This document shows positions 11,691-24,635 of a stretch of DNA of 64,000 nucleotides, piece after piece. How positions within the stretch are numbered: the stretch's first letter is position 1; each line of letters starts with the position of its first letter. Under the pieces are notes generated by a model that saw only the letters and a program-made list of their open reading frames with translations, was not told where the DNA came from and made no database searches. The position numbers and the translations under genes were made by a program. The stretch comes from Cladobotryum mycophilum (lineage: Eukaryota; Ascomycota; Sordariomycetes; Hypocreales; Hypocreaceae). Where the stretch lies: positions 5,084,001 to 5,148,000 of the forward strand of contig CM071591.1 of NCBI GenBank assembly GCA_036429605.1, written 5' to 3'.

Positions 11691-12166
11691 TGTAATATTC
11701 TGGGCGTTTCTTAATAAGAATAACCTGGATTATAGTTAATATTAATAGTAAATTAAAATAAGGTTAAATAATAGATTTAATATATTATAATTCAAGTATT
11801 AAATTATTAATAATAAATAATTATATTAATAACTAATTAAATATATAAAAAAAGATATAAGTTAATATATATAATAATTAAGTTTATTATAATCTAAATA
11901 AATATAAGGTTTTATTTTAATAAAAATAAATTAATAATTTAATAGTTATAATAAATTAAATTAATCCTATTCAAGTTATTATATATACTTAAATTAATCT
12001 TATTTAAGCTACTAAATATACTTAAATTGATTTTATTTAAGCTAATTATAATTAACTATATTACCTAAGATTTTATTATAATTATATTTCTAATTAATAA
12101 CTTATATAAGTATTATTAAAAGTAAGTCTAGTTTTATAGATAATATAAATATATCAGGTCATTATA
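11691..12166. repeat. LTR copy B (type 2, left)
   Basis: 476 bp. It starts with an intact TGTAAT and ends ATTATA (probably ATTACA before RIP). It pairs with copy C at 17965-18365. Tandem units of about 30 bp in its centre distinguish it from type 1. Confidence 0.7.
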
Positions 12167-15100
12167 TATTACTCTTTCTCCTATAGTCTTATTCTTAAGA
12201 CCTATTAGTTTTTATATAAATACCTATACTTTTTCTCTTTTTTTTAGACTTATTTTTTCTTTTTATAAGTTTTATTCTTTTTAATTTTATAATATTAAAA
12301 TAAATAATAAAAATAACTAATTTTATTTAAAAAAGATAGGTATTTAGAATTTTATAAGATTTATTATATTAATTAGTCTTAAGATACTTTTTTATTTTTT
12401 TATATTATTAATAAATAAAAATATATTATTATTAAAAATAAGGCTTATTATAAGGCTTATATTAAAAAAGTATTATATTAAGTATAATATTAATAATAAT
12501 AATACTTTTACTTATAAATAAATTTTTTTTAATATATTTTAATATATTTTAAATAATTATATTATTTATATTAAAAATAATTTAGTTTTTTAACGTAAGG
12601 CTATAAAACAAGATTTTATTATTATAATAATTAAATTATAAAAAATTAATAAATAAAAAAAATTATTATATATTAAAATAATAAGTATAGTTATATATAA
12701 GGTAAATATTTTTAATAAATTAAAAAAAAATATTATAAAATAGAATCTACTTTTAGTACTTTTTTAATTAACCCTATGGTTAATCTTATAATTAATCTAT
12801 TAGTTAGGCTTAATTAATAATTATTTTTTACTAGTCTTTTAAGCCTAGATTTTAATAGAATTATTATAAAATTATCTAAGAGTAGGCTAAATGCATAATA
12901 AGCTTTTAAATATTTTTTATTTTTATATAATTTTTTTATTTTACTAAATATTAATATTTATTATTTTTATAATATATAACTAAGATTAATTTAATTTTAT
13001 ATTTTTTTTATTGAGTATTTTTATAAAATTATAAATAATTTCTTTAGTATTTTTATTAAATAATATTTTTTTAAGTAAAAAAATATAAAAGATTAAGTAT
13101 ATTTATATTTTTTTTAATAATAAGAGTTTATAATTAATATTTAAAATAATCTTTTTAATTAAATAAAGTTTTAATTTTTTAAAATCTAATTTATTATTTA
13201 ATTATATTATTTTAATATTTATATTTCTTTTATTTAATATATAATAAAATAAATAAATTATATTTTCTTTTTAAAAATTAGTTTTTTTAATTTATTTTTA
13301 TTTATATATTTTCTTATTTTTTTATAAACTAATATAAGTTATACTTTCATTATTTAATATAGGTTTTTTATTTTATTTAATTTAATTATAGTTTTATTTA
13401 TAATTATTTTATTTTTAAGTGTTTTATATATCTCTAGGTTATAGTTAAAGTTAATATATATAAGACTTAAGCTTATAAATTTTAATATATTAATATTATA
13501 ACTAATTTATATTAATAATAATAGTTTTATTTAATTAATTTACTTAAAATTAATATAATAATATAAATACTTTTTAATAATCTCATTAATTTATTTAGTT
13601 TATTTATTAGTTTATAGATAATAAGTTATATTAAGCTTATAGTTAATATTTAATTATTTAATTAGTTTTTATTAAAATTTAAATATAAAAACTAATCTTT
13701 AGTTTAAAATAATTTTTTTAAATAAAAAATAAATACTTATAATTACATATAAAAATATATATATAAATTCTTTTATATTTATAGTTTCTTAATATAATAA
13801 AAAATAAGCTTATTTTATAAGTTTATTAATAATTATAAGAATATTATTATATTTGATTTTTATAATAGGTTTAATTAATATAAGTAATTTTATAATAAAA
13901 TCTAATATAACTATTTCTTATAATTTTTAAGGTATTAATAATAATTAGATTTGCCTATATAGCTTATACTTTAAGACCTTTGTTTAGTTATATATAATAC
14001 ACATTAAAACAATCTTTTAAATATATTATTTTATTTTATAAAAATTAAAATTTTATTTAATTTATTTAAATATCTTTTATATTCTTTTATATTTATATAA
14101 AAAATATTAATAGATTTTTTTAATAAGGTTTTTTTAAAGTTTTAAAAAAATCTAGATTTTATTTTTATACTATTATAGATTTTTATTATTTATAATAAGT
14201 TTTTTAAGAAATTTATTTTTTTCCTAGGTTTTATAATATTTTTTAATATAATAGGTTTAAGTATTATTATTTTTAATTTAAAATATAATATTTAATATAT
14301 ATTATATGTAATATTTTTTTAAAATAATATCTAGGATTTATTTTATTATAATTATTTTATTTTAATTATAATCTATTCGTTTATTTAAAACATTAGTTTT
14401 ATTATTCTTTAATTTTTTCTAGTAAATAGAAATATAATTAAATTTTAATAACTATTTAATATATTTAATTTAATATTTATTAAACTATTAGATTATAATA
14501 AAATAAAAAATATTATTATAATTTATATAAACTTTAATTTAATATTTACTTTTAAGAAAATAATATTTTTATTCTTTAAAAGCTAAAATAATTACTAAGA
14601 ATCTTTTATTGTAGATAAAGTAATTTAATTTAGTATTATATAAAGCTTATAAATAAAATATAATTAATTATAATTTATTATTTTTATTTTATTATTTAAG
14701 TTAAGCTTTTAATCTAAAATTAAAAGAGTTTATTTTAAGTTTTATTTCTTTTTTTAAATTAAATATTATAAGTATTAGATTTTTTATAATTAAGGCTTTA
14801 ATTTATTTAAAAGTCTATTATATTTTTTTATTTATTTAAATATTTAGTTTTTTTTAATTAATTTATAAAATAAATATATAATCTTATTATAGTTTTTTAT
14901 AAAGTATTAATAGTAATTAATAAAGTCTAAAAAGCTTTAAACTTTTTTAATAATATTTAACTTAAATTAATTTTATATTATTTTAATTTTAATAAAGTTT
15001 ATATATATTTTATTTAATATAATAATATATTTAAAAAAAATAATCTATTAAATATAAAATTTATATTCTTTCAGTTTAATTAAAAACTTTATTTTCTAGA

Positions 15101-17964
15101 GTTTAATAAATATTTAATATATATATTACTTATATTTTTTAAGTATATTTAAGAAAATTAAAATATTATTAAAATAGATTATTATAAAAATATTAAGATA
15201 TTTTTTAAGTATATTATTAATTATTTTTTAAAATATTATAAAAGTATTTATTAATCTAAAAGATATAATAAAATATTTAAATAGTCTAAACTTAGTATAA
15301 AAAAATTTTTTTTTTATATAAATAAAGTTATATATTTTTTTTAGGTTAAATATAATAAATTATTTTTTATTTTAAAGATAGTTTTATAATTCTATAATTA
15401 AAGGTAATAAAATATAGTTTTTAAATATAATTTTATTAAATTATTAATAGTTTATAATTAATTATAATTTTTTATTTTTTTAAAATAAATATTATAGAAT
15501 ATTTTACTTTTAATATTAATAATCTAATAAAGCCTTTAATGAATATTTTATTAATTTATTTTTAAAGTATTATAAGTTTTTTTTATTAAGGTTATAGATC
15601 TTATAGAACATAAAATTAGTTTGGTTTTTTAAAATAATCTTATAATTTTATTAATTATATTTTAATAATCTTATATTAAAGGTTTTTTAAAATAGTTTTT
15701 TATAGTATTTATATTTATTAAGGATATTTTTAAACTTTTTAATAAAAGGTTTTTTTTTATTTAAGAGTAATTTTTTTTTAAAAACTTATTAAGTTTTTTA
15801 AATATTTTTTATAAAAAAATAATAGTTTTATAAGTTTTTTATTTTTAATCTTTTTTTATATAAGTTTTATTTTTTTTAATAATTAATTAAGTAAAATATT
15901 TTATATTTTTTTTAATATTTTATTTAAAGGTTTTTTTTTTAAGTTTATTATTTTATTATTAAGTTTTTATAAAATCTTATATTTTATATTTATTCTTAAT
16001 TAAAGCTTTTATTTTTATTTTAATAAAATTAACTAGTTTTTTAGTTAATAAAAGAATTATTATCCTATAGCTAAGAATATCTTAAAATTATATTATACTT
16101 ATTAAGGTTTATTAGATTATAAAAAATAAATCTTTTATATTTTTAAATTTTAATAAAAAAATAATTAATTTTTATATTAATTTATTTTTTATTATAAAAA
16201 AACTCTTTTTTTAATATAATAAAATAAATATAATTTATATTTTAGTTTTTTTTAAGGTAATTATAAACGATTTATAGCTTTAAGGGATATATAATTACTT
16301 ATTGCTTTATTATTTATTAATATAATAAAATAATATTTTTTAATTTATAATTTTACTATTAAATAGAGCTATTTATAATAGCTTTTATTTATAAAATTAA
16401 AAGATTTTATTTAATAATTATCTTATAATCTTTTTATAAGTAATTAATCTTATTTTTTACTTTTAGATTATAAATTTTATAAGTTATTATATTATCTTTA
16501 ATATTTAATATATTCTATAGCTTATACTATTTTTATTAATCTCTTAGATTCTTTTTATAAATTTAGAAATTAAAGCTTTATTTAAATAATTCCCGGGTAA
16601 TTTTTATAATAAAGTATTTTTATATAATTATTATTAATTTAAATATTTATTAATATTAGTCTATAAGCTTAATTTTTTAATATTTTTTATATATAAGTTT
16701 AATATAATTTTAATAATATATATTTTAATAATCAATCTATAAAAATTTATTATATTATAGATTATTTTAGTATTTTAAGATTTTTTTTATTATAAGTTTT
16801 TTTTTAAATAAATAAACTATTAATATTATTAATAAAAGTTTTTTAATTCATAATTATTTTTATAAAATATTATATTTATATTAATAGTTAATTTATAACT
16901 ATTAAATAATATTATTAAATTCCTTTTAATAAATTCTATTATTTTTTTATTATATCTTTATTTAAGTATATTAACTTATTAAAAAAGCTTTAAATATTAG
17001 TTTATATTATATTTTAAACTTTAATAAATTAAATATTTATTTTTAAAATATATTATCTAACTTATTAAGGTATAATCTATAATTAATTATTATTTAATAA
17101 TAGTATTAACTTATTTTCTTTCTTTTAACTTAAAGGCTAGCTTTTATATACCTTTTTCTTTATTTTTTCTAAAGAATTTATAATTCTTAAAAAAATATTT
17201 TATTTTATTATAATTATAGTATTTTACTTTTTCTTTCTTTTAGATTATATTAAGATCTATTTAACTTAACTTATTATTATTATTTTTAATAATATAATTA
17301 TTTTTAGGTTTTTAATAATTTTTATTTTTTTATTTTTATTTATAGTAAATATATTATTAATTATTAATTCTAATAGCTATTTTAATATACTCTATAAAAA
17401 TATTTAATAAATCTTTTTTAAAAAGTTTATCTTTAATATTTTTTAATCTTTAATAAAACTAATCTATTAATAATTTATTATCTTATTTAAGTTTTAAAAC
17501 AGTTTATTTAAGTATAATAATATAATCTAAAACTAATCTTTTTTAATAAAAGTTTTAAAATAATTAATTTCTTTTATTAATAGTTTTAAATATTTCTTTA
17601 AGTTTTTTAATAAATTTATTAAAGTTTTTAAAAATTTATTTTATTTATTTATTTTTTTACTCTTTAAATTATTATAATAGTTTTTTATAATAGATTTAAA
17701 CTATTTCTTAATAGGTTTTTTTATATAAGTATATATATAAACTATTTTTATATAGTTTTTTTAAAGTATTAAAAATAATAATTATAGTAAGTTTTTAAGT
17801 CTATAATAAAAGCCTAAAAAGATATTATTCTAGGTTTTTTAAAAAACAGTTTTAAGTTTTTTAATCTAAGAATCTTTTTAGTATTTTTATTTTTATTTTT
17901 ATTTTTATTTTTTTAAATTATTAATTTATAATTAAAAATATTTTTTATTTTTTTATTTTTATTA

Positions 17965-18365
17965 AATAATAGGTTTAATATATTATAGTTTAAGTATTAA
18001 ATTATTAATAATAAATAATTATATTAATAATTATTTAAATATATAAGAAAAAAATATAGACTAATATATATAATAATTAAGTTTATTATAATTTAAATAA
18101 ATATAAGATTTTATTTTAATAAAAATATTTTAATAATCTAATAATTATAATAAATTAAGTTAATTCTATTTAAGTTATTATATATATTTAAATTAATTTT
18201 ATTTAAACTATTAAATATACTTAAGTTAATTTTATTTAAGTTAATTATAATTAATTATATTACCTAGGGTTTTACTATAATTATATTTCTAATTAATAGC
18301 TTATATAAATATTATTAAAAGTGGGTCTAGTTCTATGGATAATATAAGTGTGTCGGGTTATTATA
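17965..18365. repeat. LTR copy C (type 2, right)
   Basis: Aligns with copy B from the AATAGGTTTAATATATTATAG segment to the terminal GGGTTATTATA. The first ~80 bases of the LTR are missing or unrecognisable. It is less mutated at its 3' end (GTGGGTCTAG, GTGTCGGG) than copy B. Confidence 0.65.
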
Positions 18366-18689
18366 AGTAATTCTTTTTATATATATAAAAAATATAATTT
18401 TAGATTTTAAAATTATAATATTAATTTAAAATAAAAAATAATTTATTAAAAATAATAAAATTTAAGAAATAATATAATTTATATTTAATTTTTAACTTTT
18501 TTTTAATTTTTTTATTAATTAATAATATATATATATAACTTTTTAATCTTTAAAATATTAAAATAAAAATTTAATATTAACTAAAACCTTTTAAAAATAT
18601 TTATAATTATTTTTTTTATTTTATTTTTAATAATATATTATTTATATATGTAAAAATCTAAAAATTATTTTAATTTTTATTAAAATTTA

Positions 18690-19174
18690 TATAATGGTCC
18701 GGGCGTTTCCTAACAAGGATAACCTAGATCTTAGTTAATGTTAACAGTAGATTAAGGTAAGGTTAAATAATAGGTTTAATATATTATAGTTTAGGTATTA
18801 GATTACTAATAATAAACAATTGTATTAATAACTGACTAGATATATAAAAGAATTATATAGGCTAATATATATAATAATTAGGTTTATTATAATATAAATA
18901 AGTATAAGGTTTATTTTAATAGAAATAAACTAATTATTTAATGATTATTATAATTATTTAATAGCTCTACGCTTACCTAGTAATTCCTTGTTTACTTAGT
19001 AATTCCACGTTTATTTAGTAAGCTAATCTTTTAGAGGTAAGCCGGATTAGTGATGTAATTAGTTAGTTTATCCAAGGTTCTATTATAGTTATACTAGGCC
19101 ATAACAAGCATAAGTGTTCCTAAAAGTGAGTCTCTTTTTAGTGTATGACCTAGACGTGGGGTCGGGTTATTATA
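18690..19174. repeat. LTR copy D (type 1)
   Basis: 485 bp, the partner of copy A. It keeps GGTCCGGGCGTTTCC at one end and GACGTGGGGTCGGG near the other, the least mutated LTR in the block. It lies 324 bases beyond copy C. Copies A and D could therefore be the ends of an outer element into which the type 2 element jumped, or two solo LTRs. Confidence 0.7.
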
Positions 19175-19548
19175 ATTTATTAATTTTTATAACTAAAAAT
19201 ATTATTTTAATAAATATATATTTAAAAGTTTTATTATTTTTATAATATAAAAAAATGTAATTAATAAAATTAAAAATATAATTATAATATTATATATTTC
19301 TTTTATATTAATTAAAGTTATTTATAAGTTTAGTTAATAAAAAGAACTTTAAATATAAATATTATTATTAAAAGTATTATTAAATATAATAGTATTAATT
19401 TAATTACTAATATTTTAGTTTTATATAATTTATAAAAAGATATTTATAAGATTCTTTTTAATATAAGCTTTTAATTATTATTAAAAAGTAAAAAAATATT
19501 ATTATTATTTTTTATTATAATTAAAAAAGTATTTTATAATAATTATTA

Positions 19549-19604
19549 ACGTATTCCATAAGCGAGTGTACCATATAAGCGAGTATACCACCCTCCACCA
19601 CCAC
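19549..19604 (+). repeat. Fot1-type terminal inverted repeat, left
   Basis: Matches the reverse complement of 21362-21417 over about 55 bases with few differences. It contains two direct copies of an AAGCGAGTRTACCA unit about 17 bases apart, possible transposase-binding sites. Confidence 0.85.
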
Positions 19605-21361
19605 ATCTACCTCTATCACAATATGTTAAATTCCTTAACGATCTTAAATGGTATTACCTTCGTATAAAAGTAGAGTTATTATAGCTTTTGAAGCTCTTAA
19701 AAAAGACCTAGATTTAAGTCTTAGAGCTATAGAAAAGATCCATAACGTTAATCGTATGACTTTAAGTCAATGTCGCGCTAGATAGCCTTCACGATACGAT
19801 ATAAGAGCCAATTCGATAAATCTTATAGAATTAAAAGAAAAAGCTATACTTAAGTATATAATCGATCTATTTACGTGATTATTTTTTTTAGATTATATAG
19901 TATTAAAGAAATAGTTAATTATTTATTATATGTATATGACGTGTTATTAGTTGGTAAAAACTAGGCATTAAACTTTATTAAATATTAATTAAAGTTTTAT
20001 ATATATTAGGCTTATAAATATAATTATTAAAAAGCTAAATATAAAAACCTAATATTTATTAGCGTTTGGTTTAAGCTTATATAAAATATTAAAACTAAAT
20101 ATAAAGTTTTTAATAATAATTTTTATAACTTTAATAAGACTAGTTTTATAATAAGTATTATTTTTTTAGATATAGTAATTATAATTTTAAAAGACTATAT
20201 AAAAATTAAATTATTTTAGTTTAGTAATTAAGAATAGGTAATTATAATTTAAGGTATTAATAGGATAGGTTAGATAATATTATTATTTATTATTTTTATT
20301 ATATAATATTATCTTAAGAATTAGTATTAAAAGTATAATCTTTTAGTAAATTAGTATATTATAATAATAGAAAATAGCTAGATTATTAATAAGATTAGCT
20401 TAGATTAGATTAAATATTTTAATTATTATATAGCTTTTTATATAAAAAAATTTATTAAATACTTATTTTTAATAGCTATAAGAGCTATTATTTAATAGTA
20501 TTTAAGTTCTATTGCAAAAAGTATAAGATTATTATAGTTTATATACCTTCTTATTCCTTATATTTCTTTTAGCTATTAAATATTAATTACTTTAGGCTAT
20601 TAAAATAAATATATAATTAATAAATTAAGAAGTTAATATATATATATATTATATATATTAATAAGCTTAAGTTCTTTTATACTTTTTATATAGTATTTTT
20701 TATTATAATTAATAAAAAGAATATTAAAAAAGGTTTTAAAAGAGTTAGTTTATTATTATTTAATCTATAAAGTGTTCTTTTAATACTTAATATAAAGTTA
20801 TAAATATTAATACCTTTAGAAACATTACCTTAACCTATATAGCCTTAGGTCTTTAAAATACTAAAAAATATATATAAGACTATTTTATAGTTAAAGTATA
20901 TAAAGAATTATATTTTTACTTATTAAAATAACTTTTTAATTATAATATTAATTATAATTAATTAATTTATAAAAAGTATAATAATAATTATATATTAAAT
21001 AGTACTTTTATATAAAAAAGTCTTTAAGCTTTATATAGTAAATAAGGCATTAAATAAGCGTTATAAAGTAAAAAAAACTTATGTATAACTTAAAGGTATA
21101 TTTATTATTTAAAAAAGAATTAATTAATTGGATTAAAAGGATATAAATAAGTAAATTAAGTAGGAGGGGCGGTAAAAAGGGTCTACTCGTACGAAGGCTT
21201 TGTGCTATAGTAAGTACAGCAAGACTGGCCATAATGTACGAACCTATAAGAAAATATAATTAAATAAAAGATATAATTATTTTTTTTAATACTATTATAA
21301 TAACTAGATATTTAATATAGATTGAGAAGTATTAAGGGCTGACTTTGTTTTTTTTCTATAC

Positions 21362-21417
21362 GAGGTGGTAAGGGGTGGTATACTCGCTTGTGTGGCACAC
21401 TCGCTTATGGAATATGT
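21362..21417 (-). repeat. Fot1-type terminal inverted repeat, right
   Basis: Inverted partner of 19549-19604. It keeps both AAGCGAGT units and normal base composition despite the eroded interior. Confidence 0.85.
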
Positions 21418-22534
21418 TATTATAAGTTAATTTAATAAGATTTATAAATTAAACCTAAAATATATTTTTATAATAGTATTATATATCTTAGTTTAAATAA
21501 TTTCTTTTTAAATTAAATAAAAACTTAAAAATTATATTATTATTTTATTTTATTTTATAATATTTAATTTATTATATTAGATTTAAATTAATAATTAAAT
21601 TTTTAAATATATAGATTTTTAAAGATTAAGAATAATAAATTATTATTAATTAAAAAAAATAAAAAAAGCTTTTTAAGCTTTTATATATATAATTATATAT
21701 AAAATATTTTTTTATTTTAAAATTATTTAAATAAAATAAAAGTAATATTAGTTTATAAGCTAAAAGATAAATTAATTATATTATACTTTTTAATATAATA
21801 TTTTTTATTAAAATAATTAATTATAATAATTATTATTATTAATTTAAAAGGCTTAAAAAAGCTTTTATTTATATTATATTATTAATATATTTAAAATATA
21901 TTATTTATATAATATAAATTCATATATAAAAGTATATAATATAAAAAAAGATTTTTTATTTTAAAAAAAGATATTTAATTTATTATTTATAAAAATCTTT
22001 TAAATAAAAAGTTTTTTTTTTAATTTAGTTTATATAATTTTTTAATTCTTTTTTTAATATCATTTTTTTTAAAAATAAAATAATAATTTTATTATATTAT
22101 AATTAAAAGATTTTTAATTATATTATAATTATTAAGGTTAAAATTAAATAATAAAATAATTTATAATATAATAATAAATTATAAATAAATAATAAAACAA
22201 TATAACATTTTAAAAATTATTAAACTTATTAATATTAAAAGTATATATATAAAAAAATATATTATTATAATATTAATATATATATTATTTAATAAAAAAA
22301 ATAACTTATATAATTTAATAGTGTAATATTTAATTATATAAGCTAAGAAATATAAATTTCAATTTTATTATAATTAAAATTTTTAATTATATTATTATAA
22401 AATAATATAATTATTATTCTTTATTATTTTTAGTATTAAAATAATTATAATCTATAAAACCCTTATCTTATACTTATTAAATCTATTAAATTTTAGATTT
22501 TTTAAATTTAACTAATTAATAATTAAAAATAGCC

Positions 22535-23841
22535 TTACTTGATTGATTGATTAATAGACTTGATGACTAGACTTGATTGGGATGTTGCCCTGATACTCAT
22601 AAAGAGCTGCGCGGCCTCCTCAATAGAATCGAGTACCATAAGGTATACTGCTGGCTCTCCCTGTACCGACATTGCCTGGCGGTCGATCAAATCCCGATTT
22701 ATTATCTCAGGGTCCACTAATAGTTCATCCACGTTATGGCCCTTGGAATCTTGGGATTCGACCAGTATTGAGATGACAAATTCAATTCTGCGTAACCAAT
22801 CTCGCAAATCGCGTTGTTTCTGGTCCATCGAAGGTGAGGACTCGGAGCTGATCATTATTAATGGTAGCAGCATTACATGGCCAAGGTCCGAAATACAAGA
22901 ATCAAGTATAGTGGCATACTTGCTAACGTCTGACCACTGCTTGGATCCTCTACAGAAGCCGGTTGTAATGCCTGTCTGGAACTCGTGGCTGAGGATACAC
23001 TCCCAGCCCCTTGAGCTTCCCTTTGTTCGTACCTTACTTTTGCGGAATAGTATTTCTAAACCCATTTATTAGTGTTTAAAAACGCATGTAATCTTGTAGC
23101 TACTAACGTAAGTATGGATTTTCGCCATCATAATCCACCGTATACTAAAAGAATGGACCAACTACTCCGGATGCTTCGAGGGCTATCCGAGGCAAATGAA
23201 GTGCTTCCGCCATTGCTATATATCTTTCGGCTTGAAGACTAATGCGGTTTGGCATAAAAGCGTCACGGTGGATCGCATTATGTTGAAGGCTAAATATCTA
23301 TGTTAGTCGTGAGCCGTCTGGTGAAAGACTAGATGCCTCATCAATCTCATCCCAGCCACATCGCTCGCTAACTCAGCTGGGGCGAAGGTACCCTAGTATC
23401 AAGAACAAAGTATCAGCCATGGCCTATATACTGATATAATATGCAAGGTATGGCCCTTAGTCTACTTGTAGCAACACGAAAATAAGAAGGAGGGCTAACC
23501 TGTCGGTGGAGAAAATCTTGGAAATCATCATCTGTTAGGGGATTGTGTTGAAATGAATTGAGGCTGGGTATCTAAACATGAATAGGTCAGCTGTCCAACT
23601 AGTCTGGCATCATTCAAAGAAGTCATACCGAGTAGGCAAATATTTCTAGATATGACACCTCTTCGCTGACCTCTTTGCATGCTTTTATTGATTCGTTAAA
23701 GGCGTAATTTTCCATGCTGGCTTCTCGTTTGATGAAGCTACTTGCTTTGGGTTCGGTTGTAGCAATAGCCGTCAAGTGACTGTTGATAAAATGTGCAGCT
23801 GGGATAAAAGGCATCCATCCAATGGGCTTTTTATTTATCAT
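22535..23841 (-). pseudogene. CorA-like transporter gene, 5' part (interrupted)
   Basis: N-terminal two thirds of the CorA-like gene whose 3' end is at 8865-9610. Exons on the minus strand: 23841-23629, 23571-23500, 23392 to about 23307, about 23296-23110 and about 23050-22535, with canonical GT...AG and branch sites. The text includes IPSLNSFQHNPLTDDDFQDF, then LASDVAGMRLM, a VVGPFF-stop-YTVDYDGENPYL block, and RGWECILSHEFQTGITTGFC with HVMLLPLIMI. Two defects are seen: a frame break after GMRLMRHL (about 23305-23340), and an in-frame TAG where the family has Trp (TGG to TAG, a RIP-type transition, near 23136). Coding similarity ends at the A+T block near 22.54 kb. Family knowledge comes from memory of fungal CorA-like proteins. 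Confidence 0.7.
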
Positions 23842-24635
23842 AGCACAGCCCCTTTATACTACCACCTACATCAGCGCAGGAGTCCAATATCCAACTTGCG
23901 ACCCATCGAAATTAGGCGTCAAAATACTCGGGGTAAGAATTGAGCCGTCATGCATGAGTAGGATCCAACTCCAGTTAATCAGAAACATGGACTCGAAAGG
24001 CTGTCAGGCCGTAGGACCACATGGCTGACCGCATAGAGAGGCTGCACGCGGGGTCGCGACCCCTGTCAGCCACAAATATTGTATCATGAAACGAAACACA
24101 GCAAACCGGGATATTTACCCTCTCTAATGATGTACGTGGTTTGAACTGAATCGATGCATGAAGACAGCGCCAATGTTGGAGTCCTGGGTGAGGCAGCCCG
24201 GCTTGGAGTTGATCAGATCATCATTTCTTTAATTTCAGTCTACTTCTCTATACCGACTTTGGAGAGCAGCCATCTATTCGGGCAAATCCAAGTCTTTCTC
24301 GTGAGCGCTACTATAGCCTCCCCTATGGATGGCATATTATAGTAGATAAAGAATTAGGGGTCAGGTCTCTTTTCTTGCATGAGAAACACAAGTCTGATAA
24401 AGGAGAAAACAATAGGTAGCTATTAACATGCAAGATCATTATTTCATATTGCCCAAAGTTAGTATATTAAAGACTGAGAGGTTCACGGTAAATGTACACT
24501 TTATTTAACAATATATGCGAGGAACGAATCCATACGCAGCATTCCGAGTCCGGAAATATCCATATCTGCCGTGGGTTCATTAGAATCATACTTGATGTGT
24601 GCTGAGGCCACTCACAGCTGGTCCAAAGGCCGGCA
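23842..24635. other. Intergenic, no supported gene
   Basis: Normal base composition, no convincing gene. Part of it may be the promoter of the decayed CorA-like gene. Confidence 0.4.

Larger units (their letters stand above)
11691..18365. mobile_element. RIP-eroded LTR retrotransposon (type 2 LTRs)
   Basis: About 6.7 kb bounded by two direct LTRs: 11691-12166 (copy B, starts TGTAATATTC) and about 17965-18365 (copy C, its first ~80 bases lost or unreadable). They share the shared 5' segment plus a type-specific middle of ~30-bp units around TTATTTAAGCTACTAAATA. The interior has no intact frame. On the minus strand near 13.6-14.0 kb a battered run resembles a Ty3/gypsy integrase: CxxC-like, then KQR, then an FLQLLINLQNK-like string after mental reversal of RIP stops. 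The coding strand is therefore probably minus. The LTR structure is clear; the superfamily is tentative. Confidence 0.65.
19549..21417 (+). mobile_element. Fot1/pogo-type DNA transposon (degraded)
   Basis: 1,869 bp with inverted termini and TA on both sides (19547-19548 and 21418-19), as expected for pogo/Fot1 elements. A transposase N-terminus starts at 19648: SRVIIAFEALKKDLDLSLRA and NVNRMTLSQCRAR, then a stop, then PSRYDIRANS. This is the HTH region of Fot1-type transposases. Near 21202-21255 a C-terminal zinc knuckle (KxGHNVRT) survives with Cys codons turned into Tyr codons (TGT to TAT), a RIP-type change. The middle is unreadable, so the element cannot encode active transposase. Length is close to the ~1.9 kb of Fot1. 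Confidence 0.85.
9611..22530. repeat. A+T-rich, RIP-like transposon block (12.9 kb)
   Basis: Nearly uninterrupted A/T sequence with abundant TA steps and few C or G, bounded sharply by normal-composition DNA at about 9.61 and 22.53 kb. Stretches without a named element (9.6-10.0, 10.5-10.8, 11.4-11.7, 19.2-19.5 and 21.4-22.5 kb) hold no readable frames. Less-mutated islands stand out: the LINE tail (10.77-11.41 kb), LTR ends, and the Fot1 termini. C-to-T and G-to-A change in repeated DNA is the hallmark of RIP in ascomycetes. That RIP made this block is inference from composition; centromeric or subtelomeric A+T DNA is an alternative. Confidence 0.85.

Noticed and set aside
10027..19174. A single outer LTR element with a nested one
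   Set aside because: Copies A and D match, but the sequence outside the inner element is only ~1.5 kb and holds a LINE; solo LTRs are equally likely, so no outer element was annotated.
9611..22530. Mitochondrial DNA insertion or CRISPR array
   Set aside because: No mitochondrial genes or tRNAs are readable, and no regularly spaced identical repeats occur; LTRs, a LINE and a Fot1 element explain the block better.
23623..23841. Stand-alone small gene of 124 residues (three exons ending at 23303)
   Set aside because: The splice chain works, but the text continues into the CorA-like family beyond a frame break and a nonsense codon, so a truncated pseudogene is the better reading.
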